From: an uncultured Campylobacter sp.
Lineage (GTDB): Bacteria; Actinomycetota; Actinomycetes; Mycobacteriales; Mycobacteriaceae
DNA length: 64,000 bases
NCBI GenBank assembly: GCA_946221035.1
Contig: CAMIME010000001.1
Location: forward strand, 115,311 to 179,310
Direction: 5' to 3'
Both the position numbers and the translations under genes were made by a program. The notes beneath the pieces are model-generated. The model searched no databases. It was not told the origin of the DNA and worked only from the letters and a program-made list of their open reading frames with translations. Shown here piece by piece: positions 16,824-24,746 of this stretch. Numbering within the stretch: position 1 is the first letter of the stretch; the number at the start of each line of letters is the position of its first letter.

Positions 16824-17375
16824 ATGCCGGTTGCCCTTCTTGCGTACTTTGTGGCGGAAGCCCTCGCGTTTTTTGCTGTGTCCAAGCTCATCGGTGTTGG
16901 CTGGGCGCTGTTCTGGATCTTTGGACTGATGGCCATCGGTGCCCTGTGCGCGGCGGTGTCGTTGCGCAGTGCCTTTGCCCGAGCGGCCCGCGGGCGTTCG
17001 TCGGTGGAGAAGCTCGCAGGGGATTCGGCGCTGCTGATCGTCGGGTGGGTGCTCAGCATCATCCCGGGCTACGTGTCCTCGGCGATTGGCCTGCTCCTCA
17101 TCTTTGGGCCCACGCGTGCGGTCGTGCGACGCAGCCTGACCACCAAACTGCAGCAGCGTGTGGAGGATTTCGGCGTACGCGTCTACAACACCTCGCCGGT
17201 ATCGCGCTACACCACCAGCTACGGCCGCTTCGCCCCGCAGGCGACGGATGAGCCTTCCGCACCTCGCGCTACGGACCACCCCGTCATCGACGCTGATGAG
17301 CTTGAGCGTTGGTTCCGCATGGACGGCGGGGAGCCGGGTTCACAGCCAGGTTCGCAGCCCGGCAAGGGCGCGTAG
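16824..17375 (+). CDS. fxsA: FxsA family membrane protein
   Basis: 183 residues. The core has the FxsA pattern: VAEALAFFAVSKLIGVGWALFW (first helix), a second helix LMAIGALCAAVSL, and GDSALLIVGWVLSIIPGYVSSAIGLLLIFGP with the PG kink. FxsA proteins are small cytoplasmic membrane proteins; in E. coli overproduction relieves phage T7 exclusion, but the cellular role is unknown. The tail after residue 125 is polar and poorly conserved. lnt starts directly at the next base, suggesting translational coupling. fxsA is also close to ppm1 in mycobacteria. Confidence 0.9.
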   Translation: MPVALLAYFVAEALAFFAVSKLIGVGWALFWIFGLMAIGALCAAVSLRSAFARAARGRSSVEKLAGDSALLIVGWVLSIIPGYVSSAIGLLLIFGPTRAVVRRSLTTKLQQRVEDFGVRVYNTSPVSRYTTSYGRFAPQATDEPSAPRATDHPVIDADELERWFRMDGGEPGSQPGSQPGKGA

Positions 17376-18926
17376 ATGCAGGCGTTCTTGCGCTTCACTC
17401 TCGCCGCAGCCTCGGGGTGGCTCGTGTACATGTCCTACGAGCCTCACGGGTTGTGGTGGGCGGCCATCGCGGGCATCGCGCTGTTCTACGCCGCGCTTGC
17501 ACCGTGGCCCGCGAACGTGGCGAATGCCTTTGCCAAACCGGGCGCTCCGACCGCGTGGTTTGGCGCGCTCCTCGGTGCCACCCAGGCCCTTTTCTGCTAC
17601 CTCTACCTGCTGCCCTGGATCGGGTATTTCGTCGGGGCGATGCCGTACGTGGCGCTGTCCATCTTCCTGGCGCTCTACGGCATCGCGACCGGTGTCTTCG
17701 GTGTGTGGTGCGCCCGCTGGCGTTACGGTTTCCTTGCATTCCCGCTGATTTACCTCGCCGTGGAGGTGGCCCGCTCTTCCTTCCCGTTCGGGGGCTTTAG
17801 CTGGGTGCGCCTTGCCTGGGGCCAGGTTGCGGGACCGCTTGCGCCGCTTACAGCGTGGGGAGGGCCCACGTTGGTCACCCTCGCCACAGCCGCGGCGGGT
17901 GCGGGGTTCGCCGCACTTTTCGCTTCTCGACGGCCAACGGTGCGCACCGCCGCCGTCACCACCATCGCCCTGCCGCTGCTTCTCGGGCCGGTCGCCGGCC
18001 TGACCAGCGTGGATCAGCCTGACCGGACGACCGGGCAGGTGCGTGTCGCCGCCGTGCAAGGCAACGTGCCCCGCCTGGGTTTGGACTTCAACGCCCAGCG
18101 GCGCGCCGTGCTTGCGAACCACGTCAACGAGACCCTGCGGTTGGCCGATGAGGGGACGCGTCCGGACCTGGTGATCTGGCCGGAGAACGCGTCGGACGTG
18201 AACCCGTTCGAGGACGCGGATGCGGCTGCGCTTATCGGCGTGGCGGTGCGCGCAGTGGGTGCCCCGCTGCTCGTGGGGACACTGACGCGTGACGAGGTCG
18301 GCGCCCGCAACACAATGCAGGTGTTCGACCCCGAGTCGGGTGCGGGGGACTACCACCACAAGCGCTATCTCCAGCCTTTTGGTGAGTACATGCCGATGCG
18401 CGACTTCTTCCGGAACTTCTCCGACATGGTGGACCTGGCCAGCAACTTCAAACCCGGTGACGGGCCTGGGGTCGTTCGCATGGGCGACACCACCGTGGGC
18501 ATCGCCACCTGCTACGAGGTCGGGGAGGACCCCGCGTACCGCATGGCGGTGCGAAACGGCGCACAGATTCTGGCCACACCCACCAACAACGCCACGTTCG
18601 GGTTCACGGACATGACGTACCAGCAGCTGGCGATGAGCCGGATGCGCGCGATTGAGACGGACCGTGCTGTCGTGGTGGCAGCCACGTCCGGGGTGTCTGC
18701 GATTGTGCACCCCGACGGGTCGGTGTCTCAGCACACCGGCATTTTCGAGGCGGCCCACCTCGTGGAGGACCTGCCCGTCAAGGCTGGGCTCACCCCCGCG
18801 GTTCGCTTCGGCGACGCGCTGCAGCTGATCCTCGTCCTTGCCGGGGCCGCGTGCATGGCCCTGGCAGCCGTCTCTGCCCGCACTTCGCGGCGGGGGTATG
18901 CTGCACCAGAGGTAGACCACGCCTGA
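17376..18926 (+). CDS. lnt: Apolipoprotein N-acyltransferase
   Basis: 516 residues: about six to eight N-terminal membrane helices (residues 1-200), then a periplasmic nitrilase-like domain. The Glu-Lys-Cys triad is visible as IWPENASD, YHHKRYLQPFGEY and GIATCYEVGE. Lnt adds the third acyl chain to the N-terminal cysteine of lipoproteins. In C. glutamicum the Lnt (Ppm2) and mannose synthase (Ppm1) are separate neighbouring proteins, whereas in M. tuberculosis they are fused; the arrangement here is the split, corynebacterial one. A final membrane helix lies near residue 490. ppm1 begins 44 nt after the stop. Confidence 0.93.
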   Translation: MQAFLRFTLAAASGWLVYMSYEPHGLWWAAIAGIALFYAALAPWPANVANAFAKPGAPTAWFGALLGATQALFCYLYLLPWIGYFVGAMPYVALSIFLALYGIATGVFGVWCARWRYGFLAFPLIYLAVEVARSSFPFGGFSWVRLAWGQVAGPLAPLTAWGGPTLVTLATAAAGAGFAALFASRRPTVRTAAVTTIALPLLLGPVAGLTSVDQPDRTTGQVRVAAVQGNVPRLGLDFNAQRRAVLANHVNETLRLADEGTRPDLVIWPENASDVNPFEDADAAALIGVAVRAVGAPLLVGTLTRDEVGARNTMQVFDPESGAGDYHHKRYLQPFGEYMPMRDFFRNFSDMVDLASNFKPGDGPGVVRMGDTTVGIATCYEVGEDPAYRMAVRNGAQILATPTNNATFGFTDMTYQQLAMSRMRAIETDRAVVVAATSGVSAIVHPDGSVSQHTGIFEAAHLVEDLPVKAGLTPAVRFGDALQLILVLAGAACMALAAVSARTSRRGYAAPEVDHA

Positions 18927-18970
18927 CCGCGCCCTTGTGCGGCCGGGCCACACAATGAGGAGCGAAGTAC

Positions 18971-19951
18971 GTGGCTAACGAGACCCTGGTGATCATCCCC
19001 ACCTACAACGAGGTGGAGAATCTGCCCCTGATCGTTGATCGGGTGCTGGCCGCCAACAGCGGTGTTGACGTTCTGGTGGTTGACGACAACTCACCGGATG
19101 GCACGGGGGCGAAAGCCGACGAGCTGGCTGCGCAAAACGATGCGGTGCACGTGCTGCACAGGCAGGGTAAAGAGGGCCTGCTGGCTGCTTATCGGGACGG
19201 GTTCAAGTGGGGCCTGGAGCGCGATTACCAGGTGCTGTGCCAGATGGACGCCGACGGTTCTCATGCGCCGGAGCAGCTGGGTCGTTTGCTGGGGGAGATC
19301 GACCGCGGCGCGGACCTTGTCATCGGCTCCCGCTATGTAGACGGCGGCGAGATGAAGAACTGGCCGAAGAGCCGGGAGATGCTGTCGAAGCTTGGTAACC
19401 AGTACGTCTCTGTCGCGCTGGGCACCGAGGTCGCCGACATCACCGCCGGATACCGCGCGTTCCGTCGGGACGTGGTTGAGGCGGTTGATTGGGACTCGAT
19501 GTCGCAGAAGGGCTACATCTTCCAGGTGCAGGTTGCGCACGAGGCGGAGAAGGCCGGCTTCGATGTCCGCGAGGTGCCCATCACCTTCGAGGATCGGAAG
19601 CTGGGGGAGTCCAAGCTCGACGCCAGCTTCGCGCTCGCGTCCTTGGCAGAGGTGACGAAGTGGGGCGTGCGCGACGCGGCAAGCTTCGTGCGGGACGTAG
19701 CCAGCGAAACCGGCCGCCAGATCTCGCACTCCGTGGAGACGTCGAACCTGCCAAACATCGGCGCGCGCATCGAGGCTGCGCCGGAAAAGGCAGTGAACTT
19801 CATCAGCGAGCTCGTGCCACTGGTGAAGTACGAGATTGACAACGCAAATCTCGGGCGCTACTCCAACGCGCTTGCGCGCCGCGCGAACAACGCCTTGAAC
19901 TTTGCCGGCGAAACCGTCCGGCAAGTTGGGCACATGGTGCGCCGGGGCTAG
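18971..19951 (+). CDS. ppm1: Polyprenol monophosphomannose synthase with C-terminal extension
   Basis: 326 residues from a GTG with GAGGAGCG upstream. GT2 fold: IPTYNEVENLP, VVDDNSPDGTG, QMDADGSHAPEQL (metal-binding acidic motif), GSRYVDGG and KLGESKLD. It transfers mannose from GDP-mannose to polyprenol phosphate, the donor for lipomannan and protein mannosylation. The catalytic part ends near residue 232. A further ~95 residues (DAASFVRDVASETGRQ to MVRRG) have no counterpart in the usual ~270-residue corynebacterial enzyme and look amphipathic. Lnt and Ppm1 are thought to interact, so the extension could be membrane- or partner-binding. Confidence 0.93.
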   Translation: MANETLVIIPTYNEVENLPLIVDRVLAANSGVDVLVVDDNSPDGTGAKADELAAQNDAVHVLHRQGKEGLLAAYRDGFKWGLERDYQVLCQMDADGSHAPEQLGRLLGEIDRGADLVIGSRYVDGGEMKNWPKSREMLSKLGNQYVSVALGTEVADITAGYRAFRRDVVEAVDWDSMSQKGYIFQVQVAHEAEKAGFDVREVPITFEDRKLGESKLDASFALASLAEVTKWGVRDAASFVRDVASETGRQISHSVETSNLPNIGARIEAAPEKAVNFISELVPLVKYEIDNANLGRYSNALARRANNALNFAGETVRQVGHMVRRG

Positions 19952-19975
19952 GCCCGCTTAGCCCGTAGACCCCGC

Positions 19976-20359
19976 TTAGTCTGCGGATTCCGCAGCTGCC
20001 TGCTGTTCCTTGGCAATGCGAGCGGCGGTGCGGCGGCGCTTGCGCAGCTGCTCGAGCCGCTCCTCCAACAGCACATCGAGCTCCTCAATCGTGCGGCGCT
20101 CCAGCAGCATGTCCCAGTGCGTCCGGGGGGGCTTTGTGGGCTTGGACTCAACGCCCTCGCCTTCCATGAGCGTGCCTACCTGACCGTTCTTGCACATCCA
20201 CTCTTCGGGGATTTCGGCGTCGTCCGCGAAAGGTACCTCGTACACCTCGCCGCTCGGGGTGCGGTACTTTGCCATCCGGCGCGGCGCGAGGTCGTGGTCG
20301 CGGTCCGTTTCGTAGCTCACAGCGCCCATGCGACTACCGCGCAACACACGATCAGCCAT
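19976..20359 (-). CDS. rbpA: RNA polymerase-binding protein RbpA
   Basis: 127 residues. MADRVLRGSRMGAVSYETDRD is the sigma/core-binding N-terminal segment, followed by the beta-barrel core (RRMAKYRTPSGEVYEVPFADDAEIPEEWMCKNG) and the C-terminal sigma-interaction helices (RTHWDMLLERRTIEELDVLLEERL). RbpA stabilises the open complex with the principal sigma factor in actinobacteria. Start ATG 20359 has GGAGACA upstream. An upstream in-frame extension to 20641 would run through the promoter and was rejected. It converges with ppm1; the pair is adjacent in M. tuberculosis as well. Confidence 0.96.
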   Translation of the reverse strand: MADRVLRGSRMGAVSYETDRDHDLAPRRMAKYRTPSGEVYEVPFADDAEIPEEWMCKNGQVGTLMEGEGVESKPTKPPRTHWDMLLERRTIEELDVLLEERLEQLRKRRRTAARIAKEQQAAAESAD

Positions 20360-20423
20360 GCTGTCTCCATCCTTTTCGTAACATCGGTCCGTGACTGTTG
20401 GCCGAAGCAAGGCCAGACGTCTC

Positions 20424-20454
20424 ATTATAACGATGCAGGGTAAGTATTTGTTCC
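20424..20454 (-). promoter_or_regulatory. rbpA promoter: SigH-like box overlapping a TATAAT
   Basis: On the minus strand GGAA (20454-20451), 19 nt, then GTT (20431-20429) matches the oxidative-stress ECF sigma pattern (GGAA-N16-20-GTT of SigH/SigR). A perfect TATAAT (20429-20424) follows directly and could be used by the main sigma factor. rbpA is SigR-dependent in Streptomyces, which supports the reading. Confidence 0.55.
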
Positions 20455-20484
20455 CCAGCTCTACCCGTATTGCGACACGTGTAT

Positions 20485-20490
20485 TAGACT
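20485..20490 (+). promoter_or_regulatory. -10 box of the small Cys-motif protein gene (leaderless)
   Basis: TAGACT, 7 nt before the GTG at 20498. The rest of 20360-20484 holds the divergent rbpA promoter and no other recognisable feature. Confidence 0.4.
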
Positions 20491-20497
20491 CCGGTGA

Positions 20498-20845
20498 GTG
20501 ACTATTAGACAACACCGTGCCGCAGGGCTTGAGGCGTCGTGCGCGTGGTGCGGGAAGCCGATAGAGCTGCACCGCGGGCGGGGGAGAAAACGCAAGTACT
20601 GTGGCCCGTCCTGTAAACAGCGCGCGTATGAGCAACGACAACTTCTCGCTGGTACCACCGTTGATGCGGACTCGGTGATCCTGTCGCGTTCCCGTGTGGC
20701 GGAGATTCGGGATCAGCTCTTCGCACTCAGGTGCGCGGCCGAAGATGTGGCAACCGCTGCGGACGAGGGTGCACAGCCTTTGGAATTGCGGCGCCTGTGT
20801 GACGAATTAGTAGACTTGGCGCGTCGAATAGAAAAGCTGAGGTGA
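20498..20845 (+). CDS. Small protein with a CxxC...CxxxC zinc-finger-like motif
   Basis: 115 residues from GTG 20498. Residues 15-40 read CAWCGKPIELHRGRGRKRKYC plus GPSC, a four-cysteine arrangement suited to a zinc ion in a basic, nucleic-acid-like setting. The C-terminal half (residues 60-115) is predicted helical: ILSRSRVAEIRDQLFALRCAAEDV and LRRLCDELVDLARRIEKL. I do not recognise a named family; similar small proteins occur beside rbpA-type loci in actinobacteria. It is divergent from rbpA and 7 nt upstream of the YceI gene. Function is unknown. Confidence 0.7.
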   Translation: MTIRQHRAAGLEASCAWCGKPIELHRGRGRKRKYCGPSCKQRAYEQRQLLAGTTVDADSVILSRSRVAEIRDQLFALRCAAEDVATAADEGAQPLELRRLCDELVDLARRIEKLR

Positions 20846-20852
20846 CGCAGTA

Positions 20853-21554
20853 GTGGAGCGAGCCAACTCCAGAAAGCGAACCGCGCTCATTGTCGCGGTG
20901 TCAATCTTCATCGTCATCGCGGTCGTGGTGGCCGCGATTCCGTTATTTATCCTGTTTAGGCAGGGTTCTGGGGTGAAAACGCAGCCCGTGGACCACGCCA
21001 AGGTTTCACCGGCTTCCACGGGGCTCGACGGCCGCTGGGAGGTGACGAAGCGCCCAGGAGCGAACTTCACGTCGGCCGGGTTCACGTTCAACGAGGTCCT
21101 TCCGGGCGAGCGACGCAGCACATCCGCCTCCACCCAGGGTGTAACCGGCTACGCCGTGATTGAGGCAGGCACGCTGACCGCTGGCGAGATCACGGTAGAC
21201 ATGACGCACTTGACTTCCGATAGCGATGTGCGCGATGAGAACGTCCGGCGGAGGATTCTGAACACGGATCAATTCCCGGAAGCGACGTTTGTGGTGACAG
21301 AGCCCGTCGACCTTTCCGGGGTTCCGGATAACGGCACCGTGGGCCTGGTGCAGCTTCGTGGGGATATGACCATCCGCGGCGAGACGCGCAATGTCGTCGG
21401 AGACTTTGAGGTGGCGCGATCCGCCGACCGGCTCGTGGTCGGTGGAACCATTCCGATCAACCGGGAGGAGTTCGGGGTGAAGTCGCCCGAGCTGGTTGCG
21501 GCGAAGATCGCCGAGGACGGCGAAGTGAATGTGCGCCTGAATATGAAGCAGTAA
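20853..21554 (+). CDS. Membrane-anchored YceI family lipid-binding protein
   Basis: 233 residues from a GTG 7 nt after the previous gene. One N-terminal membrane helix (about 10-31, TALIVAVSIFIVIAVVVAAIPLFILF) is followed by a YceI beta-barrel (DGRWEVTKRPG, GYAVIEAGTLTAGEITVDMTHLTSD, RDENVRRRILNTDQFPEATF, DMTIRGETRNV). YceI proteins bind isoprenoid-like lipids; here the barrel would face the cell envelope. The barrel is complete. A strong intrinsic terminator follows 20 nt after the stop. Confidence 0.9.
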   Translation: MERANSRKRTALIVAVSIFIVIAVVVAAIPLFILFRQGSGVKTQPVDHAKVSPASTGLDGRWEVTKRPGANFTSAGFTFNEVLPGERRSTSASTQGVTGYAVIEAGTLTAGEITVDMTHLTSDSDVRDENVRRRILNTDQFPEATFVVTEPVDLSGVPDNGTVGLVQLRGDMTIRGETRNVVGDFEVARSADRLVVGGTIPINREEFGVKSPELVAAKIAEDGEVNVRLNMKQ

Positions 21555-21573
21555 ACCGTCACTTGACGCTAAC

Positions 21574-21606
21574 GGCCCGGGGTCATGGGACCCCGGGCCT
21601 TATCGC
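21574..21606 (+). terminator. Intrinsic terminator after the YceI gene
   Basis: Perfect 11-bp GC-rich stem GGCCCGGGGTC (21574-21584) / GACCCCGGGCC (21589-21599), loop of 4 nt, then TTATCGCTT. Confidence 0.8.
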
Positions 21607-21636
21607 TTCTGGGGCGCATCTTAGCAGGCATGTCCG

Positions 21637-21650
21637 ATAATGTACATTAT
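21637..21650. promoter_or_regulatory. Perfect 14-bp AT-rich palindrome (candidate operator)
   Basis: ATAATGTACATTAT is its own reverse complement and stands out in GC-rich surroundings between two convergent genes. It overlaps an ATG (21649) that opens a 28-codon frame (MSSSSAGPAGSVEPALPTTD...) ending at 21735. It looks like an operator-promoter region left behind after the gene it controlled was lost. No function can be assigned. Confidence 0.5.
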
Positions 21651-21700
21651 GTCAAGTAGTTCGGCCGGGCCCGCCGGGTCCGTCGAGCCCGCACTCCCCA

Positions 21701-23038
21701 CTACCGACGACCGCGTCTGTGCCGCGGAACAATGACGGACTGTGTGAGGTCCAGCATGCCGAGCGTTGCAAGCGCCTCGCGCACCGCGAACTGCCAGACC
21801 CACATTCGGCGGAACACGACGTCGTACCCGTCAGCCGCGGCCTGGCTCATGTGGGTGTCGAACGTAGTGCGTTGCAGCCGCAGCGAGTGCACGAGGTGAT
21901 CCGGCGCGGATGTTCGCGCTATGACACGCAGCTGGGTGTTGCGGTCAACTGCCGCGGCGATCCCCTCGACGGTCGGATACTTCAGCGCCGGCCACACGTA
22001 CACCCTGAGCGATTCCAGCGCCGCGTCCGCGGTTCGCGAGTACTTTTCCGTGCGTGTGAGGGTCTGGATAGCGATGCGCCCGGATGGCGCGAGCACTGAT
22101 TCAGCGGCGCGCAGGAACGCCACCTGGTCGCGGTCCGACATCGTCTCCAACGACTCCGCAGAGACGATCGCGTCGTAAGCCCCACGCCGGGTTGCGGCCA
22201 GGCTGCGGGCCCACAATGCCTGGTCAGCGCCATCGAGTAGGTCTATCCGAACAGCCCCGGGTGCCCCGGCGAGCGCCAGGTACTCTCGCAGGTGCGTGCG
22301 TTTGGGGCCTAACTCGGTCACCGTGTCCACCGTTGCCCCCCGGGCCGCGGCCGCGAGCGACAACGCGCCGCCGCTGCTCGGCAGATCAAGCAGGTGGGTT
22401 CCTGCGCCCACGCGGGCGGCATCCAGCAGACGCTGGACGCTGCGAAGCTGCGCGTCACGCAGGTCCTCGCGGTGCGCCTCCACAGGTGCCCCGATTTCCG
22501 TCACATCGACGAAATGGCGCTTCGGCTCCCCTTTCCGGCCCGCACCCGGCGTCCTCGAGCGCGCGCTTATCCGCTGGGTCGTCTCCGCGCCCGAGGCGAA
22601 ATGCCCCTGGAAAGCGCTCTCCCCATCCCCGGCGAAATGGGAGACGAGGTCGGGCGGCAGCTCACCGTGCGACCCGCCAACACCTGCCTGGGCACCGACA
22701 CCTCTCCTGGGCGCGATGCCCTCTGGGCGGTAGTTGTGGCCGATGAGGTTCACCAAGACGTCGACAAGCTTCTGCGAGCTCGTGGCGCGCCATTCCCCTG
22801 CCATAAACGCCTCGGCCAACCCGACCCACCCACGCTGCGCGAGACGAGCGAACATCGCTTCGTGCTCGACGACAAGTGCCGCTTCGGCGCCGGCCAGTTC
22901 GATGCCGGCACCGGAGCAAGCCCGTGCAAACCGGGTCTCCGCAAAACGCGCGCGACGTGCGATAGCGCGCCCATCGGGCACGCTGGCAATGGCGGGCCAC
23001 GCCGCCGTATCAATTGCCCGCAAGTGCGTATGCGTCAT
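21701..23038 (-). CDS. CFA-synthase/mycolic-type methyltransferase family protein, divergent
   Basis: 445 residues. The N-terminal part (EHEAMFARLAQRGWVGLAEAFMAGEW) and the C-terminal half resemble the cyclopropane-fatty-acyl-phospholipid synthase/UfaA1 family (YDAIVSAESLETMSDRD, GRIAIQTLTRTEKYSRTADAALESLRVYVWPA, RRMWVWQFAVREALATLGMLD). The SAM-binding loop reads LLDLPSSGGALSLAA instead of the usual LD(I/L)GCGWG, so SAM binding may be altered or lost. A long glycine/arginine-rich insert (about residues 105-185) separates the halves. Start ATG 23038 has TAGCAT 7 nt upstream. Divergent from ndh. Substrate unknown. Confidence 0.65.
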   Translation of the reverse strand: MTHTHLRAIDTAAWPAIASVPDGRAIARRARFAETRFARACSGAGIELAGAEAALVVEHEAMFARLAQRGWVGLAEAFMAGEWRATSSQKLVDVLVNLIGHNYRPEGIAPRRGVGAQAGVGGSHGELPPDLVSHFAGDGESAFQGHFASGAETTQRISARSRTPGAGRKGEPKRHFVDVTEIGAPVEAHREDLRDAQLRSVQRLLDAARVGAGTHLLDLPSSGGALSLAAAARGATVDTVTELGPKRTHLREYLALAGAPGAVRIDLLDGADQALWARSLAATRRGAYDAIVSAESLETMSDRDQVAFLRAAESVLAPSGRIAIQTLTRTEKYSRTADAALESLRVYVWPALKYPTVEGIAAAVDRNTQLRVIARTSAPDHLVHSLRLQRTTFDTHMSQAAADGYDVVFRRMWVWQFAVREALATLGMLDLTQSVIVPRHRRGRR

Positions 23039-23045
23039 CCCGGCA

Positions 23046-23051
23046 ATGCTA
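23046..23051 (-). promoter_or_regulatory. -10 box of the CFA-family gene (leaderless)
   Basis: Minus-strand TAGCAT, 7 nt before the ATG at 23038. Confidence 0.4.
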
Positions 23052-23137
23052 CCGCCGGGCCGTGAGGGCTCGACCGCACGACATGCCTCGTGCGCGAGCC
23101 CACGAGATGCGGAGGGGCCGGATGTCGCAGAGGGGCG

Positions 23138-23143
23138 TACTAT
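23138..23143 (+). promoter_or_regulatory. -10 box of ndh
   Basis: TACTAT in the intergenic region, about 56 nt before the ndh ATG, giving a normal leader with GAGGAG at 23185-23190. The remaining 23052-23137 shows no further motif. Confidence 0.4.
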
Positions 23144-23199
23144 GTAGCACGTTCAAGAAACGACCCTTTCAAGCATGGAAATTCGAGGAGCTTTCATTC

Positions 23200-24591
23200 A
23201 TGGCTGAACAGGCTATCCGTCCCGCGGGCAACCGCCACCACGTCGTCATTGTCGGCGGTGGTTTCGCTGGTGTGAACGCCGCGCAGGAGCTGGCTGACGC
23301 AGACGTTGACATCACCTTGATCAACCGCACCAACCACCACCTCTTCCCGCCCCTGCTCTACCAGGTGGCAACCGGCCTGATGTCCTCCGGTGAAATCACC
23401 GGGGACCTGCGCCAGATGTTTGCGAAGCAGGACAACATTCGCATCGTGCGCGGCGCAGTCGAGTCCGTGGACGTTGAGGCGAAGACCGTCACCTCGCGTG
23501 AGGGTGACCGCGAGTCGGTGTTCTCCTACGACTCCCTGATTATCGCGGCTGGCGCTGGCCAGTCCTACTTCGGCAATGACCAGTTCGCCGAGTTTGCGCC
23601 GGGTCTGAAGACGCTGGACCACGCGTTTGAGATCCGCGCCCGACTCATTGCAGCGTTCGAGCGCGCCGAACTCGCGGAGACCCCTGAGGAGCGCGCTGAG
23701 GCGCTGACCTTCGTCATCGTTGGCGCTGGCCCGACCGGTGTGGAGCTCGCGGGCCAGGTGGCGGAGATGGCGCACCGCGCATTCTCCAAGGGCCGCTACT
23801 CCTTCAGCCCGGAGCAGGCGAAGATCTACCTCATCGACGGTATGCCGCAGGTGCTGCCCCCGTTTGGCAAGCGCCTGGGCAAGAAGGCGCAGCGTGAGCT
23901 CGAGCGCTCCGGCGTCACCGTCATCCTCAACGCGATGGTCACCAACGTCGATGCGGAGTCCGTGACCTACAAGGACACGAAGACGGACCAGGAGACCACG
24001 ATCAAGACCGCGACCAAGATCTGGTCGGCTGGTGTGGAGGCCTCCCCGATTGGTAAGCAGGTCGCGGAGCAGCTTGGCGTCGAGGCCGAGCGCAACGGCA
24101 AGGTCCCGGTGAACGCGGATCTGACCGTGGGCGACGACCACAACGTGTTCATCGTGGGCGACATGATGAGCCGCGACCGCCTCCCGGGCGTGGCCCAGGT
24201 CGCGATCCAGTCCGGTGCGTACGTTGGCAAGATCATCAAAGAGCAGGTCGAGCACGACGTTGCTCCGGAGAACCGCGATGCCTTCAGCTACTTTGACAAG
24301 GGCTCCATGGCCATCATCAACCGCTTCAACGGTGTGGTGAAGATGGGCAAGGTCGAGATCTCTGGATTCATCGGCTGGCTCATGTGGCTCGCAGTCCACG
24401 CGTCCTTCCTCACTGGCACCCGCAACCGCCTCGTCGCGCTCGTGGAATGGTCCATCAACGCGTGGTCGCGCCAGCGCCACAACCTCGCCGTGACCAACAC
24501 GCAGCTCTATGGCCGCAATGGCGTGCGCAAGATCCGCGACGACGAGAACTACGCGGACTCCGTGGAGGCTCGCGAGTCCGACAGCGAGTAA
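23200..24591 (+). CDS. ndh: Type II NADH dehydrogenase
   Basis: 463 residues starting at ATG 23200 behind a GAGGAG ribosome site. First FAD-binding motif VVIVGGGFAGVNAAQEL (about 16-32), then the NADH motif FVIVGAGPTGVELAGQVAEM (about 175), and FIVGDMMSRDRLPGVAQVAIQ for the flavin. The C-terminal amphipathic region (MVKMGKVEISGFIGWLMWLAVHASFL) attaches it to the inner membrane. It passes electrons from NADH to menaquinone without pumping protons and is the main NADH entry point in corynebacteria. Longer in-frame starts upstream were rejected because they precede the ribosome site. A terminator follows. Confidence 0.95.
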   Translation: MAEQAIRPAGNRHHVVIVGGGFAGVNAAQELADADVDITLINRTNHHLFPPLLYQVATGLMSSGEITGDLRQMFAKQDNIRIVRGAVESVDVEAKTVTSREGDRESVFSYDSLIIAAGAGQSYFGNDQFAEFAPGLKTLDHAFEIRARLIAAFERAELAETPEERAEALTFVIVGAGPTGVELAGQVAEMAHRAFSKGRYSFSPEQAKIYLIDGMPQVLPPFGKRLGKKAQRELERSGVTVILNAMVTNVDAESVTYKDTKTDQETTIKTATKIWSAGVEASPIGKQVAEQLGVEAERNGKVPVNADLTVGDDHNVFIVGDMMSRDRLPGVAQVAIQSGAYVGKIIKEQVEHDVAPENRDAFSYFDKGSMAIINRFNGVVKMGKVEISGFIGWLMWLAVHASFLTGTRNRLVALVEWSINAWSRQRHNLAVTNTQLYGRNGVRKIRDDENYADSVEARESDSE

Positions 24592-24614
24592 TACTCCCCC
24601 GCTGATTCAATCTC

Positions 24615-24652
24615 CAGCACCCGGGCAGCTTGGCCCGGGTGCTGTTTTATTT
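24615..24652 (+). terminator. Intrinsic terminator after ndh
   Basis: Perfect 12-bp stem CAGCACCCGGGC (24615-24626) / GCCCGGGTGCTG (24633-24644) with a 6-nt loop, followed by TTTTATTT. Confidence 0.9.
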
Positions 24653-24659
24653 ACCCCCG

Positions 24660-24688
24660 TTCGACATTGCTCGGCGAGCGCGTAATAT
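24660..24688 (+). promoter_or_regulatory. corA promoter
   Basis: TAATAT (24683-24688) with TCGACA (24661-24666) 16 nt upstream. The ~50-nt leader contains short complementary runs (GGGGCC and GGCCCC near 24697-24720) but nothing resembling a magnesium riboswitch. Confidence 0.5.
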
Positions 24689-24746
24689 TCCCGCTTTGGG
24701 GCCGCACGTCGCTGGCCCCTCGCTCATGATGAAAGGGGGCTCGCAG

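Noticed and set aside
15651..17279. A 542-codon minus-strand frame opposite pepQ, the SDR gene and fxsA
   Set aside because: Antisense shadow of conserved genes with no recognisable domain.
17340..18953. A 537-codon minus-strand frame opposite lnt
   Set aside because: Mirrors the third-codon bias of lnt; no domain.
24689..24746. Possible magnesium riboswitch ahead of corA
   Set aside because: The leader is only about 50 nt with short complementary runs, too small for an M-box or ykkC-like fold.
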